64,000 nt of DNA from Clostridiaceae bacterium (GTDB lineage: Bacteria > Bacillota > Clostridia > Oscillospirales > Butyricicoccaceae), in the NCBI GenBank assembly GCA_009911355.1, contig QXXE01000001.1, positions 62,001-126,000 of the forward strand, given 5' to 3'. The first letter of the stretch is position 1; each line of letters starts with the position of its first letter. Shown here one piece after another: positions 8,632-17,073 of the stretch. Below the pieces are notes generated by a model, which did not search any database, had not been told where the DNA came from, and saw only the letters and a list, made by a program, of their open reading frames with translations. A program made the translations under genes and the position numbers.

Positions 8632-9354
8632 ATGTACGAGAAAAAACACCTCATCACCTGCGGCGACGCACGCATCTGCTGTTTTGAGTCCGGCGCGGGC
8701 CAGCCCGTCGTGCTGCTGCACGGCAACGGCGAAAGCAGCGCCTACTGGGCAAACCAGGCGCCCGTGCTGGTGCGTCTCGGCTTCCGCGTCCTCGCGATGG
8801 ACAGCCGCGGCCACGGCGAATCCGAGCACGGCGGCAGCGGGCTCAGCTTCGACCTGTTCGCCGACGACCTCCGCGCGGTGATGGATGCGCTGGGCGTCCC
8901 CAAAGCCCACATCGTAGGCTTTAGCGACGGCGGCAACCTCGCGCTGAAATTCGCGCTGAAATACCCCGCGTCGGTGGAAAAACTGGTGCTCAACGGCGCA
9001 AATATCGAAATGCTGCGCGGCGTGAAGCCCTATACCCAGCTGCCGCTGTACCCGGTTGTCGGGATGCTCGCCCTCGCGGGCAAGCGCAGCGAGGCGGCCC
9101 GCCGCAAGCATGACGTCCTCGCGCTGATGACCCGCAGCTACGGCGTTGGCTGGGACGACCTGCACCGCATCAGCGCCCCCGCCCTTGTCGTCGTCGGCGA
9201 GCATGATATGATCCGCGACGCGCACTCCCGCCGCATTGCGGACGAGCTCCCGCACGGCAGCTACCTGTGCCTGGGCGGGACAAGCCATTTCTGCGCTGCC
9301 GAAGCGCCTGCACGCTTTAACCGTGCGCTCGTCCGCTTCCTGCTCGGGCAGTGA
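8632..9354 (+). CDS. Alpha/beta-fold hydrolase
   Basis: A 240-residue soluble alpha/beta hydrolase. The oxyanion segment is VVLLHGNGES, the nucleophile elbow is GFSDGG (Ser about residue 98), an acid is in VVGEHDMIRD and the His in GGTSHF completes the triad. The substrate cannot be deduced; the 'LHGNGESS' and GFSDGG forms recall small esterase or lactonase-like enzymes. ATG 8632 follows GCAGGAGG with eight bases spacing; an earlier TTG/ATG at 8596 lacks this. A TGTGCTATACT extended -10 lies at about 8546-8556. It stands alone between thrS (divergent) and rpmB (convergent). Confidence 0.85.
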   Translation: MYEKKHLITCGDARICCFESGAGQPVVLLHGNGESSAYWANQAPVLVRLGFRVLAMDSRGHGESEHGGSGLSFDLFADDLRAVMDALGVPKAHIVGFSDGGNLALKFALKYPASVEKLVLNGANIEMLRGVKPYTQLPLYPVVGMLALAGKRSEAARRKHDVLALMTRSYGVGWDDLHRISAPALVVVGEHDMIRDAHSRRIADELPHGSYLCLGGTSHFCAAEAPARFNRALVRFLLGQ

Positions 9355-9471
9355 CAGCGGGTATCCGCAAAGCCCCATCCCGCCGCGCTGGAAGGAGCTG
9401 CCTTTTTGAAAGCAGCAGATCCGGCTGCGCGTGCCGTCCCAGCCATACCGCACAAAAGCCGCCAGTCAAAA

Positions 9472-9501
9472 GAAAAAAGCCCTGCCATGCAGAGCTTTTC
9501 C
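9472..9501 (-). terminator. Terminator of rpmB
   Basis: On the minus strand AAGCTCTGC-ATG-GCAGGGCTT (one G-U pair) is followed by TTTTTTC. It is a dozen bases past the rpmB stop. Confidence 0.8.
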
Positions 9502-9513
9502 AACATACACAGT

Positions 9514-9702
9514 TTATACCGCGCGCGTGACCTTGCCGGAACGGAGGCACCGTGTACACACGTTGACATGGCACGGAGTCCCGTTGACGACCGCCTTGAC
9601 ACGGCGGACATTCGCCTTCCAGGTCCGGTTGGAACGGCGGTGGGAGTGGGAAACCTTGATCCCGAAGCTCACGCCCTTGCCGCAAATATCGCACTTTGCC
9701 AT
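9514..9702 (-). CDS. rpmB: Ribosomal protein bL28
   Basis: A 62-residue protein with the L28 signature: CDICGKG at the start, SHSHRRSNRTWKANVRRV in the middle and a second Cys pair (CTRC), so a zinc-binding 'C+' form. It is part of the large ribosomal subunit near the peptidyl-transferase exit region. A strong RBS (AAGGAGGTG) precedes the ATG. It is transcribed alone and divergently from hprK. Confidence 0.97.
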   Translation of the reverse strand: MAKCDICGKGVSFGIKVSHSHRRSNRTWKANVRRVKAVVNGTPCHVNVCTRCLRSGKVTRAV

Positions 9703-9726
9703 TTTTCCTGCACCTCCTTATCTTAG

Positions 9727-9774
9727 GCGTTACGTAACGCATATAATATTACCATATTTCCCGTGCAAATGCAA
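9727..9774 (-). promoter_or_regulatory. rpmB promoter with a palindrome at the start site
   Basis: TTGCAT (9774-9769), 17 bp, TAATAT (9751-9746). Just downstream, about where transcription starts, is a perfect 14-bp palindrome GCGTTACGTAACGC (9727-9740). Confidence 0.65.
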
Positions 9775-9833
9775 GCATAATCTTTCAAAAAAGATGGAAG
9801 GATATATTTTAGTCAAAATGTAGCACAGAAGGA

Positions 9834-9862
9834 TTGAAATACCGGATGAATTCGTTTATAAT
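9834..9862 (+). promoter_or_regulatory. Sigma-A promoter of hprK
   Basis: TTGAAA (9834-9839), 17 bp, TATAAT (9857-9862). The 5' UTR is about 130 nt. Otherwise the rpmB-hprK gap (9703-10000) shows nothing else clear. Confidence 0.8.
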
Positions 9863-10000
9863 AGAGATATCTCAGACTGCCAAACGGGGTTTCCGCACCG
9901 TGCGGCGCCGCAAAAACGCAGTCTGGGCCGTCAGGCGGGGCAATCCCCACATGCCGCCGGGGCGGCTTGACAGATTAAAAGGTATGCAGGAGGATGACCC

Positions 10001-10933
10001 ATGCAGTTAAAGGAATTTGGTGTCCGGCTGGGCAATTTGGTGCAGGAATTTGGGCTGGAAGTGGTATACGCGCCCGAAAATTTTGAAAAGATAGAAATCA
10101 CAAAGGACGATGTAAACCGCCCTGCGCTCCAGCTGGCGGGCTATTTTGACTTTTTCGACCCCAACCGTTTGCAGATCATCGGCAAGGTGGAAACGACCTT
10201 TGTCGGCCAGTTTACGCCGGAGGACCGCCTTGCGGCGTTTGAAAAGTTGTTCTCGACGCGCATCCCGGCCCTGATCATCTCGCGCAACATCGACATATAT
10301 CCCGAGTGCCTGGAAGCCGCGAAACGGAACAACACCCCCATCTTCCGCACCAACGAGTTCACCTCGACCATTATGAGCGCGATCATCGCTTCGCTCAAGG
10401 TATCGCTTGCGCCGCAGATCACGCTGCACGGCGTGCTGGTAGAGATCTACGGCGAAGGAGTGCTGCTGCTGGGCGATTCGGGTGTTGGCAAATCGGAGAC
10501 GGCGATTGAGCTGGTCAAGCGCGGGCACCGCCTGATTGCCGACGACGCGGTCGAGATCAAACGGGTCTCGGACAAAACGCTGGTCGGTACCGCCCCCGAG
10601 GTCATCCGGCACTTTATCGAGCTGCGCGGCATCGGCATTATTGATGTGCGCCGCATCTTCGGCATGGGCGCGGTCAAGCTGACCGAGAAGGTCGAGCTGG
10701 TTATCAACCTCGAAGCCTGGGAGGACGGCAAGATGTACGACCGCCTTGGGCTCGAAGGGCAGACGACCAGCATCCTCGATATCGCGGTCCCGTCGCTGAC
10801 CATCCCGGTCAAGCCGGGGCGCAACCTTGCGGTCATCATTGAGGTTGCAGCGATGAACAACCGTCACAAGAAGATGGGCTTTAACGCGGCGCAGGAGCTT
10901 CAGGAGCGGATGCTGAAATCCTTCGGCGGCTGA
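10001..10933 (+). CDS. hprK: HPr kinase/phosphorylase
   Basis: A bifunctional enzyme that phosphorylates and dephosphorylates Ser46 of HPr, the central carbon catabolite control switch of Gram-positive bacteria. The 310-residue length is normal. It has an N-terminal HPrK domain (to about 130), a Walker A GDSGVGKSETA at about 157-167, and the family signature ELRGIGIIDVRRIFGMGAV near 205-225. GAGGATG precedes the ATG. A PHP phosphoesterase and a glucokinase follow on the same strand with 50-55 bp gaps, suggesting one carbon-metabolism transcription unit. Confidence 0.96.
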   Translation: MQLKEFGVRLGNLVQEFGLEVVYAPENFEKIEITKDDVNRPALQLAGYFDFFDPNRLQIIGKVETTFVGQFTPEDRLAAFEKLFSTRIPALIISRNIDIYPECLEAAKRNNTPIFRTNEFTSTIMSAIIASLKVSLAPQITLHGVLVEIYGEGVLLLGDSGVGKSETAIELVKRGHRLIADDAVEIKRVSDKTLVGTAPEVIRHFIELRGIGIIDVRRIFGMGAVKLTEKVELVINLEAWEDGKMYDRLGLEGQTTSILDIAVPSLTIPVKPGRNLAVIIEVAAMNNRHKKMGFNAAQELQERMLKSFGG

Positions 10934-10983
10934 CCCATCCCGCCCGCAGGCCCTGTTTCAAAACAAAGGAGCATTAGACATCC

Positions 10984-11718
10984 ATGCAGATCGTAGCAGA
11001 TTTACACACCCACACCAACGTTTCTTCCCATGCGTATTCCACCCTCGCGGAGATCGTACACGCGGCGAAGGAGGCGGGAATGCTCGCCATCGCCCTCACA
11101 AACCACGGCCCCGCGATGGACGACGGCCCGCACCAATGGCATTTCGGCAACCTGAACATCCTCCCGCGCGTCATGGACGGCGTGACCATCATCCGCGGGA
11201 TGGAATGCAATATCCTGCCGCCGATGGGCGCGGTCGACCCGATCGAGTACAAATATTATAAGGCGCTCGAATACGTGATCGCCTCCTTCCATGAACCGCT
11301 TTACAAACCCGCGACGGTGGAAGCGCACACCATCGCGATGGAAGGCGTGCTGCGCGACCCGCAGATCACCACGCTTGGGCACCCGGGCACGCCCGCTTTC
11401 CGGTTCGATTATGAAAGCATCATCTCCCGCTGCAACGAATACGGCAAGATTGTGGAGATCAACAACAATTCGGTTAACGTGCGGCGCGGATGCCGCGAAA
11501 ATTGCCTGGAAATCGCGCGGCTGTGCAAAAAGTACGAGGTGCCGGTCGTGGTTTCGAGCGACGCGCATATTTTCACGCAGGTCGGGCGTTTTGACAACGC
11601 GCTCGCCCTGATCGACGAGGCGGGCATCCCCGAGGAGCTGGTGGTCAATTCCAGCCGGGAGCGCCTTGCCGCATATTTCCGCAAAATTCGCGGGCTGGAG
11701 CTGTTCCCGGAGGGCTGA
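10984..11718 (+). CDS. PHP-domain phosphoesterase (YcdX family)
   Basis: A 244-residue PHP-fold metal-dependent phosphatase. Metal-ligand motifs are seen in order: DLHTHT at the N-terminus, ALTNHG, GMECN, HPGTPAF and SSDAHIF near the C-terminus, matching YcdX-type trinuclear zinc phosphatases. An AAAGGAG RBS precedes the ATG at 10984. It follows hprK by 50 bp and precedes the glucokinase by 54 bp. The physiological substrate is unknown. Confidence 0.88.
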   Translation: MQIVADLHTHTNVSSHAYSTLAEIVHAAKEAGMLAIALTNHGPAMDDGPHQWHFGNLNILPRVMDGVTIIRGMECNILPPMGAVDPIEYKYYKALEYVIASFHEPLYKPATVEAHTIAMEGVLRDPQITTLGHPGTPAFRFDYESIISRCNEYGKIVEINNNSVNVRRGCRENCLEIARLCKKYEVPVVVSSDAHIFTQVGRFDNALALIDEAGIPEELVVNSSRERLAAYFRKIRGLELFPEG

Positions 11719-11772
11719 ACCCTTCCACCGGCGCAAAAGCCTGCGAAAACGACGATAGAGGAGGATTTTGAC

Positions 11773-12711
11773 ATGAAAATTGGTATTGATCTGGGCGGGA
11801 CAAACCTGGTGGTCGCACTGTGTCAGGAGAACGGTGAGATCGTCAACAAGCTGTCCGTCCCCACCAAAACCGGCGACCCGGAAGGCGTGAAGGCCGACAT
11901 GAAAATGCTGGCGAAAAAGGTCTGCGACGACCGCGGTATTTCCTACAGGCATGTAACCAGCATCGGGCTCGGCGTTCCCGGCTCGTTTGTGAAGGAAACC
12001 TGTACGTTTGAATTTGCGACCAACCTGCAAATGCGGAACGTCTGCTTTTCGGATACGTTCAAGCCCGATTTTGATGTGCCTGTCTATATCGACAACGACG
12101 GCAACTGCGCGGCGCTGGGCGAGGCGCTGCGCGGCGCGGGCAAGGGCACGCGCAACGTGGTGATGGTCACGCTGGGCACCGGCGTCGGCGGCGGCCTTGT
12201 CATCGACGGCAAGCTGTACACCGGCTCGAACAACATTGCGGGCGAAATCGGGCATATGGTCATTGTCGTGGGCGGCGAGCAGTGCAACTGCGGCCGGCGC
12301 GGGTGCCTGGAGCGCTACTGCGCCGCGACCGCCATGATCCGCATGGCAAACGAAGCGCTGGACGGCTCCGCAGAAGAGAGCAGCCTGCGCGAAGTGCGCG
12401 AGCAAAGCGGCAAGCTGACGGCAAAGGACATCTGCGACGCGCGCGATGCGGGCGACGCGCTCTCCGACCGGATCTTTGACAAATACTGCGATTACCTTGC
12501 CTGCGGGCTTGCCAACCTGATCAACATCCTGCAGCCCGACTGCATCGTCATCGGCGGCGGCGTTTCGGGCTATGGCGAAAAGCTGCTGGCGCCGCTGCGC
12601 GAAAAGACGGCGGCGGAGCACTTCAAGGTCGGCGATAAGGTTACGCCGATTATGGCCGCGACGCTCGGCAACGACGCCGGGCTGATCGGTGCGGCGATGC
12701 TCAACCGCTGA
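11773..12711 (+). CDS. ROK-family glucokinase
   Basis: Phosphorylates glucose (or a related hexose) using ATP. The 312-residue protein has the N-terminal phosphate loop IGIDLGGTN, the sugar-binding IDNDGNCAALGE, the ATP motif GTGVGGG, the ROK signature EIGHMVI and the zinc site CNCGRRGCLE. Similar ROK glucokinases of Bacillota (GlcK/GlkA) act with PTS-independent uptake. It is the last gene of the hprK group and is followed by a strong terminator. Sugar specificity is inferred from family only. Confidence 0.9.
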   Translation: MKIGIDLGGTNLVVALCQENGEIVNKLSVPTKTGDPEGVKADMKMLAKKVCDDRGISYRHVTSIGLGVPGSFVKETCTFEFATNLQMRNVCFSDTFKPDFDVPVYIDNDGNCAALGEALRGAGKGTRNVVMVTLGTGVGGGLVIDGKLYTGSNNIAGEIGHMVIVVGGEQCNCGRRGCLERYCAATAMIRMANEALDGSAEESSLREVREQSGKLTAKDICDARDAGDALSDRIFDKYCDYLACGLANLINILQPDCIVIGGGVSGYGEKLLAPLREKTAAEHFKVGDKVTPIMAATLGNDAGLIGAAMLNR

Positions 12712-12747
12712 GCCCGTTTCTGAAAGATACCGCAGGTTTTCCCGGCT

Positions 12748-12796
12748 AAAAAATCCCCCACCGAAAGGCAATTGCTTTTCGGCGGGGGACTTTTTT
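12748..12796 (+). terminator. Strong terminator after the glucokinase gene
   Basis: CCCCC(A)CCGAAA pairs with TTTCGG(C)GGGGG around a short loop; A6 precedes and T6 follows, so it can work on both strands. Confidence 0.9.
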
Positions 12797-13332
12797 CATG
12801 GGCTGGACCGGTTTGCCTCTGCTTGAAAACGGCATGGCGGCATATACCGCGGTGGCCGTATAACAAGCGCCTATGCCGGACGGGAGGGAGCGGCAGCCTT
12901 TCAGTTTCAGGCCGTCGTTGGCATGTTCGTCCATTCGGGAACCGTTGTGGGGGTATGGGTCAAAGGCAATTCCGTTTTATACGCTTTATGGCACAGATGC
13001 CCGGCTTGCAAAGCAGCATATCCCCGTGATGTGGTTCAATCCAGAAGACCGCTATCAATCAAAAATGCAGTTTCAATCCGGGCATTTCACTTTTGTTTTG
13101 AGATCGGATATGCTATAATAGCGTTATCATTGTAAGCCAGCGCTCAAAAAACGAAATCAGGGCTTTATGCGCGGGAAAGCGGGTATCCGTACAAGCGTGA
13201 AGGTGAGAATGGGAAAGGCGAAGATGTGAATACGGATGTCCTGCGAAAAATATGCGCTGTCTCGGATTATATACTTAATTGCAACATTGAGATCACACCA
13301 GACAAGCCTGGTAATTTAGGAGGAGAAGCCAG
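12797..13332. other. Gene-free segment before the hsd operon, with a candidate promoter
   Basis: No credible gene. A promoter-like TTTTGT (13091-13096), 17 bp, TATAAT (13114-13119) with a TG extended -10 points into hsdM and would give a ~200-nt leader. It marks the change from core to accessory sequence. Nothing else was recognised. Confidence 0.5.
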
Positions 13333-15888
13333 ATGAACAAACAACAGCTTGCGTCAAAGATTTGGGAGTCCGCCAACAGGATGCGCTCTAAAATTGAAGC
13401 AAACGAGTATAAGGACTATATCCTCGGCTTTATTTTTTATAAATTCCTCTCGGACAAAGAGGTCAAGTACCTGAAAGAGAACGACTGGACGGACGAATAC
13501 CTCCCGGAACTCAGCGAGGAGGACAGCGAGACGGTTGAGAGCATTCAGAAAAATTTGGGATACTTTATTGCTTACGAAAATCTTTTCTCAAGCTGGATTG
13601 CCAAGGGCATCGACTTTTCCGCCGAACATGTCACGGACGCGCTTTCGGCATTCAGCCGCTTGATCAATCCTACGCACAAAAAGGTATTCGACAATATTTT
13701 TGCGACCCTCCAGACCGGGCTTTCCAAACTGGGCGAGACTTCCGGCGCACGGACGAAAGCAATCCGTGACCTGATCTACCTCATCAAAGATATCCCCATG
13801 GACGGGAAGCAGGGCTATGACGTTCTTGGTTTTATCTACGAGTACCTTATCAGCAATTTTGCCGCCAATGCGGGGAAAAAGGCGGGTGAGTTTTACACGC
13901 CCCACGAGGTTTCCCTTTTGATGTCCGAAATTGTTGCCTACCATCTGAAAGGCCGGACGAAAATCAAAATCTACGACCCAACCAGCGGCTCCGGCTCCCT
14001 GCTCATCAATATCGGCAAATGCGCTGCGCGGTATATGGGCAGCAGCGACCGCATCATGTATTATGCCCAGGAGCTGAAAGAAAACACCTACAACCTCACC
14101 CGGATGAACCTTGTCATGCGTGGGATTCTGCCGGATAACATCATGACCAGAAACGGCGACACGCTGGAAGATGACTGGCCGTACTTTGATGAAAACGACC
14201 CGGTACATACCTATAACCCGCTCTATGTGGACGCTGTAGTCTCGAATCCGCCCTATTCCCAGGCGTGGAACCCTGCCGACAAAGAATCAGACCCCCGATA
14301 TGCCCGGTTCGGGCTTGCGCCGAAGGGGAAGGCGGACTATGCGTTTTTGCTCCACGACCTGTTCCATCTGAAGCCTGACGGGATCATGACCATCGTTTTG
14401 CCGCACGGCGTCCTGTTCCGCGGCGGCGAGGAAGGGGCCATCCGTAAAAACCTGATCGAGCTCAATCACATTGACGCCATTATCGGCCTGCCTGCAAACA
14501 TCTTTTTCGGGACGGGTATCCCCACGATCATTATGGTGCTGAAACAGAAGCGGGACAACACAGACGTGCTGATCGTGGACGCCTCCAAGGGGTTTGCAAA
14601 GTCGGGCAAAAACAATGTCCTGCGGGCCTGCGACATCAAGCGGATTGTGGACGTTGTGACCGGCCGCGCCACCGTGGGGAAGTTTTCCAGGGGGGTCAGC
14701 CGCGATGAAATCCGCGCCAACGATTACAACCTGAATATCCCCCGTTATGTGGATTCCTCGGAAAAGGCGGAAAGCTGGGATATTTTTGCCTCCATGTTTG
14801 GCGGCGTCCCGGAAAGTGAGCTGCAAGCGCTTCACCCGTATTGGGCCGCGTTCCCCGGCTTGAAGGAAGCCCTTTTCGCTTCGGATAACGGTTCATACTG
14901 CCGCCTGAATATGCCGGATTTGAAATCTGCCGTCCGGACGCATCCGTCTGTGGTTTCCTTCCTCAGCCGGTACGAAGCGGCGTTCCACGACTTCGGCAGC
15001 GTGCTGCGTGCCGAGCTTCTGGACGGGATGCAGACGCTTAACACCGCACGGGAGGAAGCTGTGCTGAGCGACGCCATTTTCTCCCGGCTGGATGGGATTC
15101 CCCTCGTGGACCGCTACGGCGCTTATCAGCTTTTGGATGACGAGTGGGTACGGATCGCCGTTGACCTGGAAATCATTCAGACAGAGGGCTTTGCCGCCAC
15201 GAAACAGGTTGATCCGAACATGGTCTCCAAGAAGAAGGACGGCAAGGATCAGGAAGTGCAGGAGGGCTGGGCCGGGCATATCATCCCCTTTGCGCTGGCG
15301 CAGGAGGCTTTGCTGCCGGACGAGCTGGCTGCGCTGACGGGGCTGGAAGCCCGTTTGGCTGAAATTCCCGGGGAATACGAAACGCTTCTGGAAGAATTGA
15401 GCGAGGAGGACAAGGAGCAGGACTTTGTGAACGAGGGCAAGGACGCCTTTGTCCCTGCGGAAGTGAAAAAAGCGCTGAAAGCCAAAGAGGCCGAGCCGCA
15501 GACGCTGGCAATCCTGAAACAGGCCGACGCCCTGATCACAGAAGAAAAAGCGCTCCGGCGGCAAATCAAGGCCGATTCCGCCGCGCTTCACGCCCGGACG
15601 AAAGAAGTGATCGAGGGGCTTTCCGATGAAACGGTGTTGGAGCTTCTGCACAAAAAGTGGATCGCGCCCATTACCAGCGCGCTCCGTTCCCTGCCTGATA
15701 CGGTGCTTGCGGAGTTTACCGGCAAGCTGGAAGCAATCTGCAAGAAATATGAAACGACCTTTGCCCAGGTCGAGGAGGAAATTGCCGATACGGAACGCGC
15801 TCTGATTGCGCTTCTGGATGATCTGACGGGCAGCGAGTTTGATATGAAGGGCCTTGCAGAGTTCAAAAAGCTGCTGGGGGGTGAATAA
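13333..15888 (+). CDS. hsdM: Type I restriction-modification system, methyltransferase subunit (HsdM)
   Basis: N6-adenine methyltransferase subunit of a type I RM complex (M2S). The HsdM N-terminal helical domain spans about 1-170. SAM motif I is DPTSGSGSLL near residue 216 and catalytic motif IV is NPPYSQ near 305. At 851 residues it is about 300 longer than common HsdM proteins. The extra C-terminal part (about 560-851) is charged and helical, likely coiled coil contacting HsdS. RBS GGAGGAG precedes the ATG; hsdS starts one base after the stop, so translation is coupled. Confidence 0.95.
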   Translation: MNKQQLASKIWESANRMRSKIEANEYKDYILGFIFYKFLSDKEVKYLKENDWTDEYLPELSEEDSETVESIQKNLGYFIAYENLFSSWIAKGIDFSAEHVTDALSAFSRLINPTHKKVFDNIFATLQTGLSKLGETSGARTKAIRDLIYLIKDIPMDGKQGYDVLGFIYEYLISNFAANAGKKAGEFYTPHEVSLLMSEIVAYHLKGRTKIKIYDPTSGSGSLLINIGKCAARYMGSSDRIMYYAQELKENTYNLTRMNLVMRGILPDNIMTRNGDTLEDDWPYFDENDPVHTYNPLYVDAVVSNPPYSQAWNPADKESDPRYARFGLAPKGKADYAFLLHDLFHLKPDGIMTIVLPHGVLFRGGEEGAIRKNLIELNHIDAIIGLPANIFFGTGIPTIIMVLKQKRDNTDVLIVDASKGFAKSGKNNVLRACDIKRIVDVVTGRATVGKFSRGVSRDEIRANDYNLNIPRYVDSSEKAESWDIFASMFGGVPESELQALHPYWAAFPGLKEALFASDNGSYCRLNMPDLKSAVRTHPSVVSFLSRYEAAFHDFGSVLRAELLDGMQTLNTAREEAVLSDAIFSRLDGIPLVDRYGAYQLLDDEWVRIAVDLEIIQTEGFAATKQVDPNMVSKKKDGKDQEVQEGWAGHIIPFALAQEALLPDELAALTGLEARLAEIPGEYETLLEELSEEDKEQDFVNEGKDAFVPAEVKKALKAKEAEPQTLAILKQADALITEEKALRRQIKADSAALHARTKEVIEGLSDETVLELLHKKWIAPITSALRSLPDTVLAEFTGKLEAICKKYETTFAQVEEEIADTERALIALLDDLTGSEFDMKGLAEFKKLLGGE

Positions 15889-15889
15889 C

Positions 15890-17056
15890 ATGCAGGAACA
15901 GGCCAGGGTTCCGGCCATCCGCTTTGCAGGATTTACGTATGATTGGGAACGGCGTAAGCTGGGGGAAATAGTTGATGTTTGTAGTGGTAGGGATTATAAA
16001 CATCTTTCAGAAGGTGAAATACCTGTCTATGGTACAGGCGGCTATATGCTTAGCGTCAGCGAAGCACTGTCCTATGATAAAGACGCAATAGGTATAGGAA
16101 GAAAGGGCACGATTGATAAACCCTATATCCTGAAAGCTCCATTTTGGACGGTAGATACGCTATTTTACGCTATTCCAAGAGAAAATGTTGATTTGGATTT
16201 TATCTTTGATATATTCCAAAATATTGACTGGAAAAAGAAAGATGAGTCAACTGGTGTTCCAAGTTTATCGAAAACAGCGATAAATGATATTGATATCCTC
16301 GTTCCCGTATACGAAGAACAACGAGTGCTTGGACGGCTGTTTTCAGAAATCGACCACCTTATCACCCTTCATCAGCGTAAGTATTCACGGCTATGCAATG
16401 TGAAGAAATCCATGCTCGAAAAAATGTTCCCGAAGGATGGAGCCAGTATGCCGGAGATTCGCTTCGCCAGATTTACTGACGCTTGGGAACAGCGGAAGCT
16501 GGGGGATTACTGTGATATGTACAATGGTGACAGGAGTTCTAAATACCCTAACGCTGATGATATGGTAAGTGATGGAATACCATTTATTAATGCAGGTGAT
16601 TTGGAAAATGGCACTGTCAATTTGATGATATGTAATAAGATTTCTAGGGAAAAATACAATGACCTTGGTGGGGCAAAATTGCAACGAGGGGATATTGTTT
16701 ATTGTCTTCGTGGAACTCTTGGAAAGAACGCATTTATCGACAATTTTGATGAGGGAACAGTAGCATCTTCATTGGTCGCCTTGCGTCCTAAAAATATAAA
16801 TGGAAAGTACTTGTACTTTATCTTAAATTCAAATATTGAGTATAGACAAAGGATTGTTAGAGATGAAGGAGCTGCACAACCAAATCTGTCAGCAAAGAGC
16901 GTTTCGGAATATATAATTCCAGCGCCCTCAGAGGAAGAACAACAACAGATTTCGGCATGCTTTTCTAAGCTTGATACCCTTATTACCCTTCATCAGCGCG
17001 AGTTGGAGCGGCTGCAAAACATCAAGAAAGCCTGCCTTGAAAAAATGTTCGTCTGA
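15890..17056 (+). CDS. hsdS: Type I restriction-modification system, specificity subunit (HsdS)
   Basis: A 388-residue DNA-recognition subunit that sets the bipartite target of the complex. It has the internal two-fold repeat of the family: RFAGFTYDWERRKLG and RFARFTDAWEQRKLG open the two target-recognition domains, and LITLHQRKYSRL / LITLHQRELERL start the two conserved helical spacers, each ending in LEKMF. The recognition domains are visibly more AT-rich than the repeats and than hsdM/hsdR, typical of domain exchange. The start at 15890 follows GGGGGTG; an upstream in-frame start at 15854 lies inside hsdM. Confidence 0.93.
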   Translation: MQEQARVPAIRFAGFTYDWERRKLGEIVDVCSGRDYKHLSEGEIPVYGTGGYMLSVSEALSYDKDAIGIGRKGTIDKPYILKAPFWTVDTLFYAIPRENVDLDFIFDIFQNIDWKKKDESTGVPSLSKTAINDIDILVPVYEEQRVLGRLFSEIDHLITLHQRKYSRLCNVKKSMLEKMFPKDGASMPEIRFARFTDAWEQRKLGDYCDMYNGDRSSKYPNADDMVSDGIPFINAGDLENGTVNLMICNKISREKYNDLGGAKLQRGDIVYCLRGTLGKNAFIDNFDEGTVASSLVALRPKNINGKYLYFILNSNIEYRQRIVRDEGAAQPNLSAKSVSEYIIPAPSEEEQQQISACFSKLDTLITLHQRELERLQNIKKACLEKMFV

Positions 17057-17073
17057 GACGGGAAGGAGGACAT

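Noticed and set aside
11002-12771. 589-codon frame opposite the PHP and glucokinase genes
   Set aside because: Spans two convincing genes and their intergenic gap on the other strand; composition is shadow-like.
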